This document shows, one piece after another, positions 18,806-26,860 of a DNA stretch of 64,000 bases. Source of the stretch: Trinickia acidisoli (GTDB lineage Bacteria; Pseudomonadota; Gammaproteobacteria; Burkholderiales; Burkholderiaceae); the NCBI RefSeq assembly GCF_017315725.1, contig NZ_JAFLRG010000001.1:3782001-3846000 (forward strand). Direction: 5' to 3'. A program made the translations under genes and the position numbers. The notes beneath the pieces are model-generated. The model saw only the letters and a list, made by a program, of their open reading frames with translations, ran no database searches and was not told the DNA's origin. Positions within the stretch are counted from its first letter, which is position 1, and each line of letters opens with the position of its first letter.

Positions 18806-19012
18806 ATGATCAAAGCGATTTCCGTGGCGTTGATCGCGGGTGGCGTCGTGCTGCTGTATTTCGGCGGCCAGTCGTTCCATTCGCTCGCCAACGATGTCTC
18901 GCGCGTCTTCACGGGCGCCCCCACCAACAAGACGATTTGGCTCATCGCGGGCGGCGTCGTCGCGACGCTCGCCGGCATCATCGGGCTGACGGCATCCTCC
19001 GGCAAGCGCTGA
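18806..19012 (+). CDS. DUF3185-type small membrane protein
   Basis: A 68-aa protein with two helices, 'ISVALIAGGVVLLYFGGQSF' and 'TIWLIAGGVVATLAGIIGL', separated by 'NDVSRVFTGAPTNKT', the pattern of DUF3185 proteins. ATG 18806 follows a GAGAG site; ATG 18794 is an alternative four residues longer. It is divergent from the aldo/keto reductase. Function unknown. Confidence 0.75.
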   Translation: MIKAISVALIAGGVVLLYFGGQSFHSLANDVSRVFTGAPTNKTIWLIAGGVVATLAGIIGLTASSGKR

Positions 19013-19040
19013 CCGGCCCCGGCTGGCCGCGCTGCGCCGC

Positions 19041-19802
19041 TCACACCGCCACTTCAGGTTTGGAAGCCGAGCGCGTACCGGGCAACGGTACGTTGCTCGC
19101 ACCGTGGTACGTGAACACGAGCGAGTACTTGACATCGTCGGTAACGTTTTGGCCCGCCGAATGCAACGTGTTGCAATGGAAAAAGACGACGTCTCCCGCG
19201 TCGAGTTCCGGCGACACGGCCGTGCGGATCAACGCTTCGTTCTCGGGCAGGTCCGCGCGGAAAAACTTCTGAGCGTCGAATCGTTCCGACGTGAACGTCA
19301 TCGCATGCGAGCCGGGCACGAGCCACAACGCGCCGTTGCCGGCCGTTTCCTTGCCGAGCGCGAGCCAGCTCGAGACGAGATCGTCGCGCTCGAACGACCA
19401 ATAGCGCGCATCGCGATGCCAGCCCGTCAAGCTACCGTACGCGGGGTGCTTCGTCATCATGCAGTTGTGATGGGCGCGCGAAAGACGCGGTGCTTCGCCG
19501 AAATACAGCTCCATCCAGCCTTTGACTTCGGGTGCCGTCGCCCATTCGCGAAAGAGCGCATCGCGCGCGTAGGCATCGAGCAGACGCCGCACCGTATGCC
19601 CCCCAGGCGCGTGCTTCGAATCCGGAGCACCCGGATAGCGCAGATCGGCTTCGTATTCGACCGGCTGCGCCGCCTCCTGCAATTGCTGCATCGCAATAGC
19701 TTTGAGCACGGCACACCGCTCGCGCGACACGAGCCCTTTCACGACGACGAAGCCGCGCTCGCGCAGCTCCTGCACTTGTTCTTTTTTCGATTGCGCTGAC
19801 AT
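19041..19802 (-). CDS. Phytanoyl-CoA dioxygenase (PhyH) family Fe(II)/2-oxoglutarate oxygenase
   Basis: A 253-aa protein of the PhyH family, non-haem iron oxygenases that hydroxylate small molecules using 2-oxoglutarate. The iron site is H-x-D in 'LTGWHRDARYWSF' with the distal histidine in 'FFHCNTLHSAGQN'; 'NGALWLVPGSH' is the usual family stretch before it. It stands alone between two short membrane protein genes, so context gives no substrate. Confidence 0.85.
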   Translation of the reverse strand: MSAQSKKEQVQELRERGFVVVKGLVSRERCAVLKAIAMQQLQEAAQPVEYEADLRYPGAPDSKHAPGGHTVRRLLDAYARDALFREWATAPEVKGWMELYFGEAPRLSRAHHNCMMTKHPAYGSLTGWHRDARYWSFERDDLVSSWLALGKETAGNGALWLVPGSHAMTFTSERFDAQKFFRADLPENEALIRTAVSPELDAGDVVFFHCNTLHSAGQNVTDDVKYSLVFTYHGASNVPLPGTRSASKPEVAV

Positions 19803-20580
19803 GAAACCTTCCTTGCTGGAGGGCCCGCTTCGGGCGGAAACGTTTTATTTTAAAGCGCGCGAGGAGAGTGCGTCGCCGCCCCGCTGAAGTGCAAGGGTCG
19901 GCACGACTTACACATGTCACGAATCGCGTGTAGGCTGCTCTGCATGTCGATCGTCGTCACCCGCCGCTTGCGACCCCGTTTTGCGTCGCGCGCCGCCGCG
20001 TGTTCACCGCCGTCTCCACCGATTTCGCGCTCGCCGCACACACCGGCCCAAGCCCGCTCGATAAGCGGGTGGCACGGTTGCTGCGTCGCTGCAGCGGCCT
20101 CGCCGCCGTCGCGGGACCGCTCACTGCTTTCTCCTTGCCATGCATAAACGTCTCGCCTCTCGTGTCTCTCGTCATACGCAACAGCGTCTGACGCTCAGTC
20201 CCGCCCGCCTGGTCCGCCGTGCATCGGCGCGCGCGCTGCGGCACCACGTCGCGCGCACACGCGTGCTGCCGCGCCGCGATGCAGCCCCTCTGGCGACGGC
20301 GCGCGCGGGCGGATTGCTGCGCGCTTGGCTGCGCGCCGTGATTTCGGCGCTGCGCACCGGCACGCGTGGGCGCCGCTTGCTATTGCGAAGGCTGCTGCGT
20401 CGCACGACGATTCGTCGCTCGTCGATTGCCGGCACTCAGCATGCCGCGTCCATCGGCAGTCGCCGGCCGCGTCGGCTTTCGGCCAGTGCGGGATGGTTCG
20501 CATTCGCGGCGCGCTAGCGCGAGCGTAAAATCGGGAAATCCATAGCGATTGGCCCGGCCGCATGTGTCCGGGATGCTGCG
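19803..20580. other. 778-base stretch without a confident gene
   Basis: GC-rich with a hairpin-like GCCCGCTCGATAAGCGGGT around 20053-20071. Several overlapping short frames occur on both strands and none has a convincing ribosome site. The best candidate, an Arg/Leu-rich frame at 20140-20517, is listed separately. A minus-strand frame starting MHGKEKAVSGP (about 20142 down to 19957) is another weak possibility. Confidence 0.4.
20140..20517 (+). CDS. Possible arginine-rich hypothetical protein
   Basis: A 125-aa frame with about a quarter arginine, including 'RGRRLLLRRLLRRTTIRRSS'. Codon third positions are GC-rich as in real genes here, but there is no ribosome site before ATG 20140 and the composition is also what random high-GC frames give. 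I list it as a candidate only; a very basic nucleic-acid-binding or membrane-active peptide could look like this. Confidence 0.25.
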   Translation: MHKRLASRVSRHTQQRLTLSPARLVRRASARALRHHVARTRVLPRRDAAPLATARAGGLLRAWLRAVISALRTGTRGRRLLLRRLLRRTTIRRSSIAGTQHAASIGSRRPRRLSASAGWFAFAAR

Positions 20581-20799
20581 ATGAATACGCCCACTCCCCA
20601 AGAACGGCCGCATAAGGGCCCGTCCAAGCGTACGCTGAACGTGCTCACCGCGCTCGTCGGCGTCGGAACGCTCGCGGCCGGCGTCGGCTGGCTCGTCTAC
20701 AGTTGGATGACCGATCTCGACGTGCCCTATTTCGCGATTCCGCTCGTGCTTTGCGTGCCCGTCATCGCAGCGGTGGCCTTTCGTAACTGCTGGGATTGA
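20581..20799 (+). CDS. Small two-helix membrane protein, hypothetical
   Basis: A 72-aa protein: a polar, Pro-rich N-terminus (MNTPTPQERPHKGPSKR), then two hydrophobic helices (about 20-41 and 48-66) and a short tail AFRNCWD. Codon bias is good, though the ribosome site before ATG 20581 is weak (GGGATGCTGCG). Function unknown. Confidence 0.6.
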   Translation: MNTPTPQERPHKGPSKRTLNVLTALVGVGTLAAGVGWLVYSWMTDLDVPYFAIPLVLCVPVIAAVAFRNCWD

Positions 20800-20964
20800 G
20801 CCTGCAGGCCGATCGTCGCGATGCTCGTTCTTGGCAACGCGGCGCGCACCCTTTGCGCCGCGGACAAACAGCCGCGACTTTCTACGAAATTGCCCACTCG
20901 CGCCAAGGCGATCGCTTTCGATATACTCGATCGAATCGAGTTGAACAAAGCGAGAATCGTCGAC

Positions 20965-21597
20965 ATGCATGAAACTACGCTGTTCCTATTCGCCGCAGTC
21001 TCATGCGTCGGCATCGCGACGCCCGGCCCCACCGTATTGCTCGCGTTGACGAACGGCTCCCGCTACGGTGTGCGGCGCGCCACCTACGGCTTCGCGGGTG
21101 CCGTCGCCTCCGATTTCGTACTGATCTGCGCCGTCGCGCTGGGCCTCGGCGCGCTGCTGGCGGCGTCGGTGTTTTGGTTTACGGTCGTGAAATGGGTCGG
21201 CGCTGCGTATCTCGCCTATGTGGGTATCCGCTTGCTGACGTCGAACGGCACGTTCGATGCCGCTACCGATAGCGCCCAAGCGAGCGGCGACAGCGATCGC
21301 GCGATCTTCCTGAAGAGTTTCCTGACAGCCGTGACGAACCCGAAAGGCTATCTATTCTTTTCGGCATTCCTGCCGCAGTTCATTGCGCCGTCATCGCCGC
21401 TCGCGCCACAGTACGTCGCGCTCGCCGTCACGTTTGCGCTGCTCGATCTGTCGATCATGTTCGGCTACGCGCTCTTGGGCGCCCGTGCTATTCGGCTGCT
21501 CAAGCAAACGGGGGCGCGGTGGCTCGAACGCATCAGCGGCGCGATGCTGATCGCGCTGGCCGGCTCGCTCGCGCTCTATCGGCGCCATGCGGCGTGA
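20965..21597 (+). CDS. LysE/RhtB family amino-acid exporter
   Basis: A 210-aa inner-membrane exporter with six predicted helices. 'SCVGIATPGPTVLLALTNGS' holds the family's conserved TPGP motif near the N-terminus, and 'FLTAVTNPKGYLFFSAFLPQF' the conserved NPK. ATG 20965 gives the standard RhtB length; frames extending 144 bases upstream are not supported. TATACT at 20932-20937 is a possible -10. Substrate (threonine, homoserine, leucine etc.) cannot be told from sequence. Confidence 0.86.
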   Translation: MHETTLFLFAAVSCVGIATPGPTVLLALTNGSRYGVRRATYGFAGAVASDFVLICAVALGLGALLAASVFWFTVVKWVGAAYLAYVGIRLLTSNGTFDAATDSAQASGDSDRAIFLKSFLTAVTNPKGYLFFSAFLPQFIAPSSPLAPQYVALAVTFALLDLSIMFGYALLGARAIRLLKQTGARWLERISGAMLIALAGSLALYRRHAA

Positions 21598-21638
21598 ACG
21601 ATAGCCGCGTGGTCACTACACCGTGGCCAAAATAAAGA

Positions 21639-21661
21639 AACCCCGGCACTAAACCGGGGTT
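21639..21661. terminator. Bidirectional terminator between lysE-type gene and metK
   Basis: AACCCCGG (21639-21646), 7-base loop, CCGGGGTT (21654-21661). T runs flank it on both strands (TTTT rightward; TTTCTTTATTTT leftward), so it can end both convergent transcripts. Confidence 0.85.
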
Positions 21662-21706
21662 TTCATCGCACTGTTACCGCGCTCTACCGAACGCGGCCAG
21701 CAGGGA

Positions 21707-22894
21707 TCACGCCACTTCCGCCACGGGCTCCGTGCCGGCCGCCTCGGCCAGCACGAGCGCCTTGTCGGTCGCTTCCCACGAAAACTCGGGTTCCTCGCGA
21801 CCGAAGTGGCCGTAGGCCGCCGTCTTCTCGTAGACGGGGCGCAGCAAGTCGAGCATCTGGATGATGCCCTTCGGACGCAGATCGAAATGCTCGCGCACGA
21901 GCGCCGTGATCGTGGCATCGGACACCTTGCCCGTGCCGAACGTATTGACCATGACGGACGTGGGCTGCGCCACGCCGATCGCATACGACACCTGGATCAA
22001 GCAGCGCGATGCCAGGCCCGCGGCCACGATGTTCTTGGCGACGTAGCGGCCCGCGTAAGCGGCCGAACGGTCGACCTTCGACGGATCCTTGCCCGAGAAC
22101 GCGCCGCCGCCGTGCGGCGCCGCGCCGCCGTACGTATCGACGATGATCTTACGGCCCGTCAAACCGCAGTCGCCCTGCGGCCCGCCGATGACGAAACGGC
22201 CCGTCGGATTGACGAGGAACTTGATGTCGCCCTTGATCAGCTCGGCCGGCAGCGTCGGCTTGATGACTTCCTCGATCACGGCTTCGCGCAGCGCGGCAAG
22301 CTCGATGTCCGGCGCGTGCTGCGTCGAAAGGACGACAGTGTCGATCGAATGCGGTTTGCCGTCGACGTAGCGCACCGTCACCTGCGACTTCGCGTCGGGA
22401 CGCAGCCAAGGCAGGCGGCCGTCGCGGCGCAGGGACGCTTGGCGCTCGACGAGCCGGTGCGACAGGTGGATCGGCAACGGCATGAGCTCGGGCGTTTCGT
22501 CGCAGGCATAGCCGAACATCAAGCCCTGGTCGCCCGCGCCTTGATCGAGGTTGTCGTCGTGCGCGCGATTCACGCCTTGCGCGATGTCGGGCGATTGCTT
22601 GTCGTAGGCGACGAGCACTGCGCAGCCGCGATAGTCGATGCCGTAATCGGTGTTGTCGTAGCCGATGCGCTTGATCGTGTCGCGCGCGACTTGGATGTAA
22701 TCGACGTTGGCCGTCGTCGTGATTTCACCGGCCAGCACGACGAGGCCCGTGTTGCAGAGCGTTTCGGCGGCTACGCGCGAGTATTTGTCCTGCGCGAGGA
22801 TCGCGTCGAGGATGGCGTCCGAGATTTGGTCGGCAACCTTGTCGGGATGGCCTTCGGAAACGGATTCGGACGTGAAGAGGTAGTCGTTTGCCAC
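21707..22894 (-). CDS. metK: S-adenosylmethionine synthetase
   Basis: Makes S-adenosylmethionine from methionine and ATP. The 395-aa protein begins with 'FTSESVSEGHPDKVADQISD' (ATP and metal site) and contains 'GAGDQGLMFGYA' (catalytic loop) and 'GGGAFSGKDPSKVDRSAAY' (phosphate-binding loop), all standard MetK. It is monocistronic, ending at a strong terminator. Its leader of about 148 bases contains a SAM-II-like RNA (separate entry), so feedback by SAM is likely. Confidence 0.98.
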   Translation of the reverse strand: MANDYLFTSESVSEGHPDKVADQISDAILDAILAQDKYSRVAAETLCNTGLVVLAGEITTTANVDYIQVARDTIKRIGYDNTDYGIDYRGCAVLVAYDKQSPDIAQGVNRAHDDNLDQGAGDQGLMFGYACDETPELMPLPIHLSHRLVERQASLRRDGRLPWLRPDAKSQVTVRYVDGKPHSIDTVVLSTQHAPDIELAALREAVIEEVIKPTLPAELIKGDIKFLVNPTGRFVIGGPQGDCGLTGRKIIVDTYGGAAPHGGGAFSGKDPSKVDRSAAYAGRYVAKNIVAAGLASRCLIQVSYAIGVAQPTSVMVNTFGTGKVSDATITALVREHFDLRPKGIIQMLDLLRPVYEKTAAYGHFGREEPEFSWEATDKALVLAEAAGTEPVAEVA

Positions 22895-22959
22895 GTTGCA
22901 GACTCCTGGGTTACGGTGTTTGTGTTCACGTAGCCAGCTCCGGGAGCCTGAAGCGGCGA

Positions 22960-23045
22960 CGCTTTAGCGGACTTCTCGTGTCATCCGGACGCGGCTAGCA
23001 CCCGGCGACTTCGCCCCGCAAGTTGTCTATTAACTCGGCGAAGCC
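22960..23045 (-). promoter_or_regulatory. SAM-II-like riboswitch candidate in the metK leader
   Basis: Minus strand: helix 1 is CTTCGCC (23043-23037) with GGCGAAG (23015-23009). Loop 1 is 21 bases, starts GAGTT and ends TTGCGG. An inserted stem follows, GTCGCCGG with CCGG(A)TGAC, 8 bp with one bulged A, ending at 22980. The tail is ACGAGAAG then TCCGCTAAAG ending 22962. SAM-II RNAs have helix 1, GAUUU, UUGC, an A-rich joint and GCUAAA in this order, with loop 1 pairing to the tail; here ACUU can pair with AAGU. Deviations are GAGUU for GAUUU and a weaker A-rich joint. It ends 67 bases before the metK start. Confidence 0.68.
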
Positions 23046-23048
23046 CGT

Positions 23049-23076
23049 ATTATAACGGCTTCTCGAGAATGTCACA
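23049..23076 (-). promoter_or_regulatory. metK promoter
   Basis: A perfect TATAAT (23054-23049) with TGTGAC 16 bases upstream (23076-23071) on the minus strand. Transcription would start near 23042, at the first base of the leader's first helix. Confidence 0.65.
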
Positions 23077-23195
23077 GAGCGAATTGCCATGTGCCTTCCC
23101 CTCTATTCATCGCATTGCGCGTCGCATCCATCCATAGCGCCTGCCGTCATGCCGGCGCGATATTCGTTTTGCTCGTTCGTGCGCGAGGGCCGGGC

Positions 23196-24083
23196 ATGCT
23201 GAAACGGATCGGCACGAAGTGCGTCATCGGCCTGCTCAAGTTTCTCGCGATCTTGCCGTATGGTTTCGTCGCGCGCCTGGGCGATGGCCTCGGCTGGCTG
23301 CTCTACCAAATCCCGAGCGGGCGGCGGCGCATCGTTCATACGAACCTGGCGCTGTGCTTTCCCGAATGGAGCGCGCAAAAGCGCAAAGAAATCGCGCAGA
23401 GGCACTTTCGTCACGCAATCCGCAGCTACGTCGAACGCAGCGTGCAGTGGTTCGGCTCGCTCGAGCAGCTCGAGAAGCTCGTCGAAGTCGACAGCGACGT
23501 GGATTTGACCGACCCCAACATGCCGCCTACCTTGCTGCTCGGCTTTCACTTCGTCGGCATCGAGGCAGGCTCGGTCTTCATCAACATCGCGCTGCAACGC
23601 CAATGCGCCGCGCTCTACCAGCCGATGTCGAACCCCGAGTTCGAAGAAGTCGCGAAGCAAGCGCGCGGCCGGTTCGGCGCCGACATGGCGAGCCGCGCCG
23701 ACAGCGCCCGCGTCGTGCTGCGCTGGCTGCGCGAGCGCAAGCCCGTGATGCTCGGCGCCGATATGGACTACGGCTTGCGCAATTCGACCTTCGTGCCGTT
23801 CTTCGGCATCCCGACATGCACGCTCACAGCGGTCGGCCGCTTCGCGCAAGTGGGCCGCGCGCGGGTCCTGCCCTTCATCGGCGAGGTGCTGCCGAACTAC
23901 AAAGGATATCGGCTCAAAGTCTTCAAACCTTGGGACGACTACCCCACGGGCAGCGACGACGCCGACGCGCGCCGCATGAACGCGTTCCTCGAAGAGCAGA
24001 TTCCGCGCATGCCCGAGCAGTACTACTGGGTGCACAAGCGGTTCAAGACACGGCCGCCCGGCATGCCGAGCGTCTACGATTAG
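23196..24083 (+). CDS. lpxL: Lipid A biosynthesis acyltransferase (LpxL/HtrB family)
   Basis: Adds a secondary acyl chain to Kdo-lipid A at the inner membrane. The 295-aa protein has an N-terminal membrane helix (about 9-28) and the acyltransferase H-x4-E motif as His118-FVGI-Glu123, followed by 'GADMDYGLRNSTFVPFFG'. The start ATG 23196 behind GAGGG is preferred over a GTG 105 bases upstream. It begins the block lpxL-dapF-DUF484-xerC, divergent from metK. Late-acyltransferase paralogues are often paired in Burkholderia; only one copy is present here. Confidence 0.9.
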   Translation: MLKRIGTKCVIGLLKFLAILPYGFVARLGDGLGWLLYQIPSGRRRIVHTNLALCFPEWSAQKRKEIAQRHFRHAIRSYVERSVQWFGSLEQLEKLVEVDSDVDLTDPNMPPTLLLGFHFVGIEAGSVFINIALQRQCAALYQPMSNPEFEEVAKQARGRFGADMASRADSARVVLRWLRERKPVMLGADMDYGLRNSTFVPFFGIPTCTLTAVGRFAQVGRARVLPFIGEVLPNYKGYRLKVFKPWDDYPTGSDDADARRMNAFLEEQIPRMPEQYYWVHKRFKTRPPGMPSVYD

Positions 24084-24124
24084 GCGACGCCCGGAGCGTC
24101 CCTTCCGCTTACAATAGCGCGATC

Positions 24125-24991
24125 ATGAAGCTCAAGTTCACCAAGATGCATGGCACGGGCAACGACTTCGTCGTGCTCGACGGCTACAGCCGGCCGCTCG
24201 CCCTGACGAGCGAGCAGGTGCGCGCGCTCGCCGATCGCCATTTCGGCATCGGGGCCGATCAGTTGCTGCTCGTCGAGCGGCCCACGGTCGAAGGCGCCGA
24301 TTTCAAGTACCGCATCTTCAATTGCGACGGCGGCGAAGTCGAGCACTGCGGCAACGGGGCGCGCTGCTTCGTCAAGTTCGTTCGCGACCAAGGGCTGACC
24401 GAGAAGCGCAGCGTCCGAGTGCAGGTACACGGCGGGCTCATCACGCTGACGATGCAGGGAAACGGCGAAGTCGTCGTCGACATGGGCAGCCCCGTGCTCG
24501 AGCCTGCACGCGTACCGTTCGACGCGAACGGCCTTACCGGCCGCCGCGAAGGCGCCGATACGCTCTGGCCCGTCGAGATCGACGGCGGCACGCACTGGGT
24601 GTCGGTCGTATCGATGGGCAATCCGCACGCCGTGCAAGTCGTCGACGACGTCCGCACGCTTCCGGTGGCCGCCGTCGGCCCCAAGGTCGAGCATCACGCG
24701 CGCTTTCCCCAGCGCGTCAACGCGGGTTTCATGCAGGTGCTCTCGCGCCGGGAAATCGCGCTGCGCGTGTTCGAGCGCGGCGCCGGCGAAACGCTCGCCT
24801 GCGGCACGGGCGCCTGCGCGGCCGTCGTGGCGGGCATCCGCCGGGGGCTCCTGGACTCGCCGGTCACGGTCCGCGCGCTCGGCGGCACGCTGACGATCGC
24901 CTGGGACGGCGCGCGCGACGAAGCCGCCCCCCTCTTGATGTCGGGCCCCGCCGCGACCGTGTTCGAGGGCGAGATCGAGCTCGCCGGCTGA
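24125..24991 (+). CDS. dapF: Diaminopimelate epimerase
   Basis: Converts LL- to meso-diaminopimelate for lysine and peptidoglycan synthesis, without cofactor. The 288-aa protein opens with 'FTKMHGTGNDFVVLDG'. The two catalytic cysteines are Cys75 in 'EHCGNGARCF' and Cys226 in 'ETLACGTGACAAV'. It starts 41 bases after lpxL and is probably in one operon with lpxL, the DUF484 gene and xerC. Confidence 0.97.
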   Translation: MKLKFTKMHGTGNDFVVLDGYSRPLALTSEQVRALADRHFGIGADQLLLVERPTVEGADFKYRIFNCDGGEVEHCGNGARCFVKFVRDQGLTEKRSVRVQVHGGLITLTMQGNGEVVVDMGSPVLEPARVPFDANGLTGRREGADTLWPVEIDGGTHWVSVVSMGNPHAVQVVDDVRTLPVAAVGPKVEHHARFPQRVNAGFMQVLSRREIALRVFERGAGETLACGTGACAAVVAGIRRGLLDSPVTVRALGGTLTIAWDGARDEAAPLLMSGPAATVFEGEIELAG

Positions 24992-25053
24992 TACCGATAC
25001 GGCACGCCCGCCTTTTCCGCCCATCCGCTTTTGCACGCATCTTTGCCGCCACC

Positions 25054-25791
25054 ATGACCGATCGCGAAGTCGCCGACTACCTGCTCGCCAATCCGGAATT
25101 CTTCTCGCAACACGCGGAGCTGTTGGCCGCGATCCGGCTCGCCAATCCGCACGGCAAAGCCGCGGTCTCGCTCCAAGAGCGGCAGATGGACATGCTGCGC
25201 GAAAAGAACAAGCTGCTCGAGCGGCGCCTCGCCGAGCTCGTGCGCTACGGCCACGAAAACGACGGCATCGCCGCCAAGTTCAACCGCTGGACGGCGCGCG
25301 TGATCGCCGAGCGCGACGCCCACGCGCTGCCGCGCACGGTCGCGCAGGGCCTCATGGAGGTGTTCGACGTGCCGCAGGCTGCGCTGCGCATCTGGGACGT
25401 CGCCGACACCTATCGCGACGCCGACTTCGCGCGCCAAGTGGGCGAGGAGGTACGGCTGTTCGCAAACGGACTCGACGCCCCCTACTGCGGCGCCAACGCA
25501 GGGTTCGAGGCGGCGCACTGGCTGGCCATCGGCGATGCCGCTGGCGCGACGAGCGACGTCGGTGCCGGTGCTGTTCAATCGATCGCGCTGCTTGCGCTGC
25601 GCGAACCGCGGGCGCTCGGCAACGATGCGTCCCAGGACGGCGCGCTGGCAGAGCCCGCGGCACCGGCGTTCGGCCTGCTCGTGATGGGCTCGCCCGATCC
25701 GCGCCGCTTCCACGACGGCATGGCGACCGATTTCTTGATGCAGATCGGCACGCTCGCGAGCGCGGCGCTAAGCCGCCTGCTCGCGCGATAA
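25054..25791 (+). CDS. DUF484 family protein
   Basis: A 245-aa cytosolic protein. The N-terminus 'REVADYLLANPEFFSQHAEL' is the DUF484 hallmark, followed by a predicted coiled coil (about 45-75) and a GAF-like domain ending 'MATDFLMQIGTLASAALSRLL'. DUF484 genes sit between dapF and xerC in many Proteobacteria, as here. The function is not established; the placement suggests a link to XerC or cell-wall genes. Confidence 0.9.
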   Translation: MTDREVADYLLANPEFFSQHAELLAAIRLANPHGKAAVSLQERQMDMLREKNKLLERRLAELVRYGHENDGIAAKFNRWTARVIAERDAHALPRTVAQGLMEVFDVPQAALRIWDVADTYRDADFARQVGEEVRLFANGLDAPYCGANAGFEAAHWLAIGDAAGATSDVGAGAVQSIALLALREPRALGNDASQDGALAEPAAPAFGLLVMGSPDPRRFHDGMATDFLMQIGTLASAALSRLLAR

Positions 25792-25843
25792 GGCCGCGGC
25801 CAGCACGCGCCTCGAACGAAAGCGCAACGAAAGAGCCCCGCTC

Positions 25844-26779
25844 GTGCCCGCCGCCAACGCCCACGCCGAACTGATCGCACAATACCTTTCCAGCCTCGCG
25901 CACGCGCGGCGGCTGTCCGAGCACACGCTGCGCAGTTATGCGCATGAGCTCGAGATGCTCGCGCAACTGGCGAGCGACCGGCCACTCGCGAGCCTATCGG
26001 CAATCGATATGCGCGGCGCCGTCGCCAGAGCGCATGCGGGCGGGCTGTCGGCGCGCTCGATCGCGCATCGGCTGTCCGCCTGGCGCGCGTTCTACCGGTG
26101 GCTGGGCGAGCGCGTCGAGCTTCCGGCGAATCCGGTCGCGACCGTGCGCGCGCCGAAGCAACCGAAGCGCTTGCCGAAAGCGCTGTCCGTCGACGACGCC
26201 GCCGCACTCATGCAAGCGAGCCCCGAGCAAAACGCCGAGGGGTTGCGCGATCACGCGATTCTCGAATTGTTCTACTCGTCGGGGCTGCGGCTGTCCGAAC
26301 TCGTCGGGCTCGATGCCGCCTTCGCCGAAGGCGACGGCTACCGCTCGTCGGGCTGGCTCGACATGGCGGCAGCCGAGGTGACCGTGCTCGGCAAAGGCAA
26401 GCGCCAGCGCGCGGTGCCCGTCGGCAGCAAGGCGATCGAGGCGCTCGCCGCGTGGCTCGCGGTGCGCGGCCAATTCGTGAAGGCCGACCCGCATCCGCTG
26501 TTCCTGTCGGTGCGCGGCGCGCGCATGTCGCCGAACGTCGTCCGCGAGCGCGTCAAGCGCGCCGCGCTGCGTGCGGGCATCCCGGCCAACGTGCATCCGC
26601 ACGTGCTGCGCCACTCGTTCGCGACGCACGTGCTGCAATCGAGCGGCGACCTACGCGCGGTGCAAGAGTTGCTCGGCCATGCCAGCGTCGCCGCGACGCA
26701 AATCTATACCTCGCTCGATTTTCAGCATCTCGCGCGAATCTACGACACGGCTCACCCGCGCGCCAAGAAGCGCGATTGA
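25844..26779 (+). CDS. xerC: Site-specific tyrosine recombinase XerC
   Basis: Resolves chromosome dimers at dif together with XerD. The 311-aa protein has the N-terminal SAM-like core-binding domain (about 8-95) and the catalytic domain with Arg in 'SSGLRLSELVGL', Lys in 'VLGKGKRQRAVPV', 'HPHVLRHSFATHVL', 'LGHASVAATQIY' and nucleophile Tyr288. The start is GTG 25844; no better start exists. Position after dapF-DUF484 identifies it as XerC rather than XerD. Confidence 0.94.
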   Translation: MPAANAHAELIAQYLSSLAHARRLSEHTLRSYAHELEMLAQLASDRPLASLSAIDMRGAVARAHAGGLSARSIAHRLSAWRAFYRWLGERVELPANPVATVRAPKQPKRLPKALSVDDAAALMQASPEQNAEGLRDHAILELFYSSGLRLSELVGLDAAFAEGDGYRSSGWLDMAAAEVTVLGKGKRQRAVPVGSKAIEALAAWLAVRGQFVKADPHPLFLSVRGARMSPNVVRERVKRAALRAGIPANVHPHVLRHSFATHVLQSSGDLRAVQELLGHASVAATQIYTSLDFQHLARIYDTAHPRAKKRD

Positions 26780-26860
26780 CGACCGAACTCGCGGCTGGCG
26801 GGCACTTGCCGCGCTCGCACCGCTCAACTTCGTTTTTGCAGACTGATCGATGAATACCCG

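Noticed and set aside
25844..26779. Tyrosine recombinase as integrase of a mobile element
   Set aside because: The dapF-DUF484-recombinase order and XerC motifs identify the housekeeping enzyme, and no element boundaries are visible.
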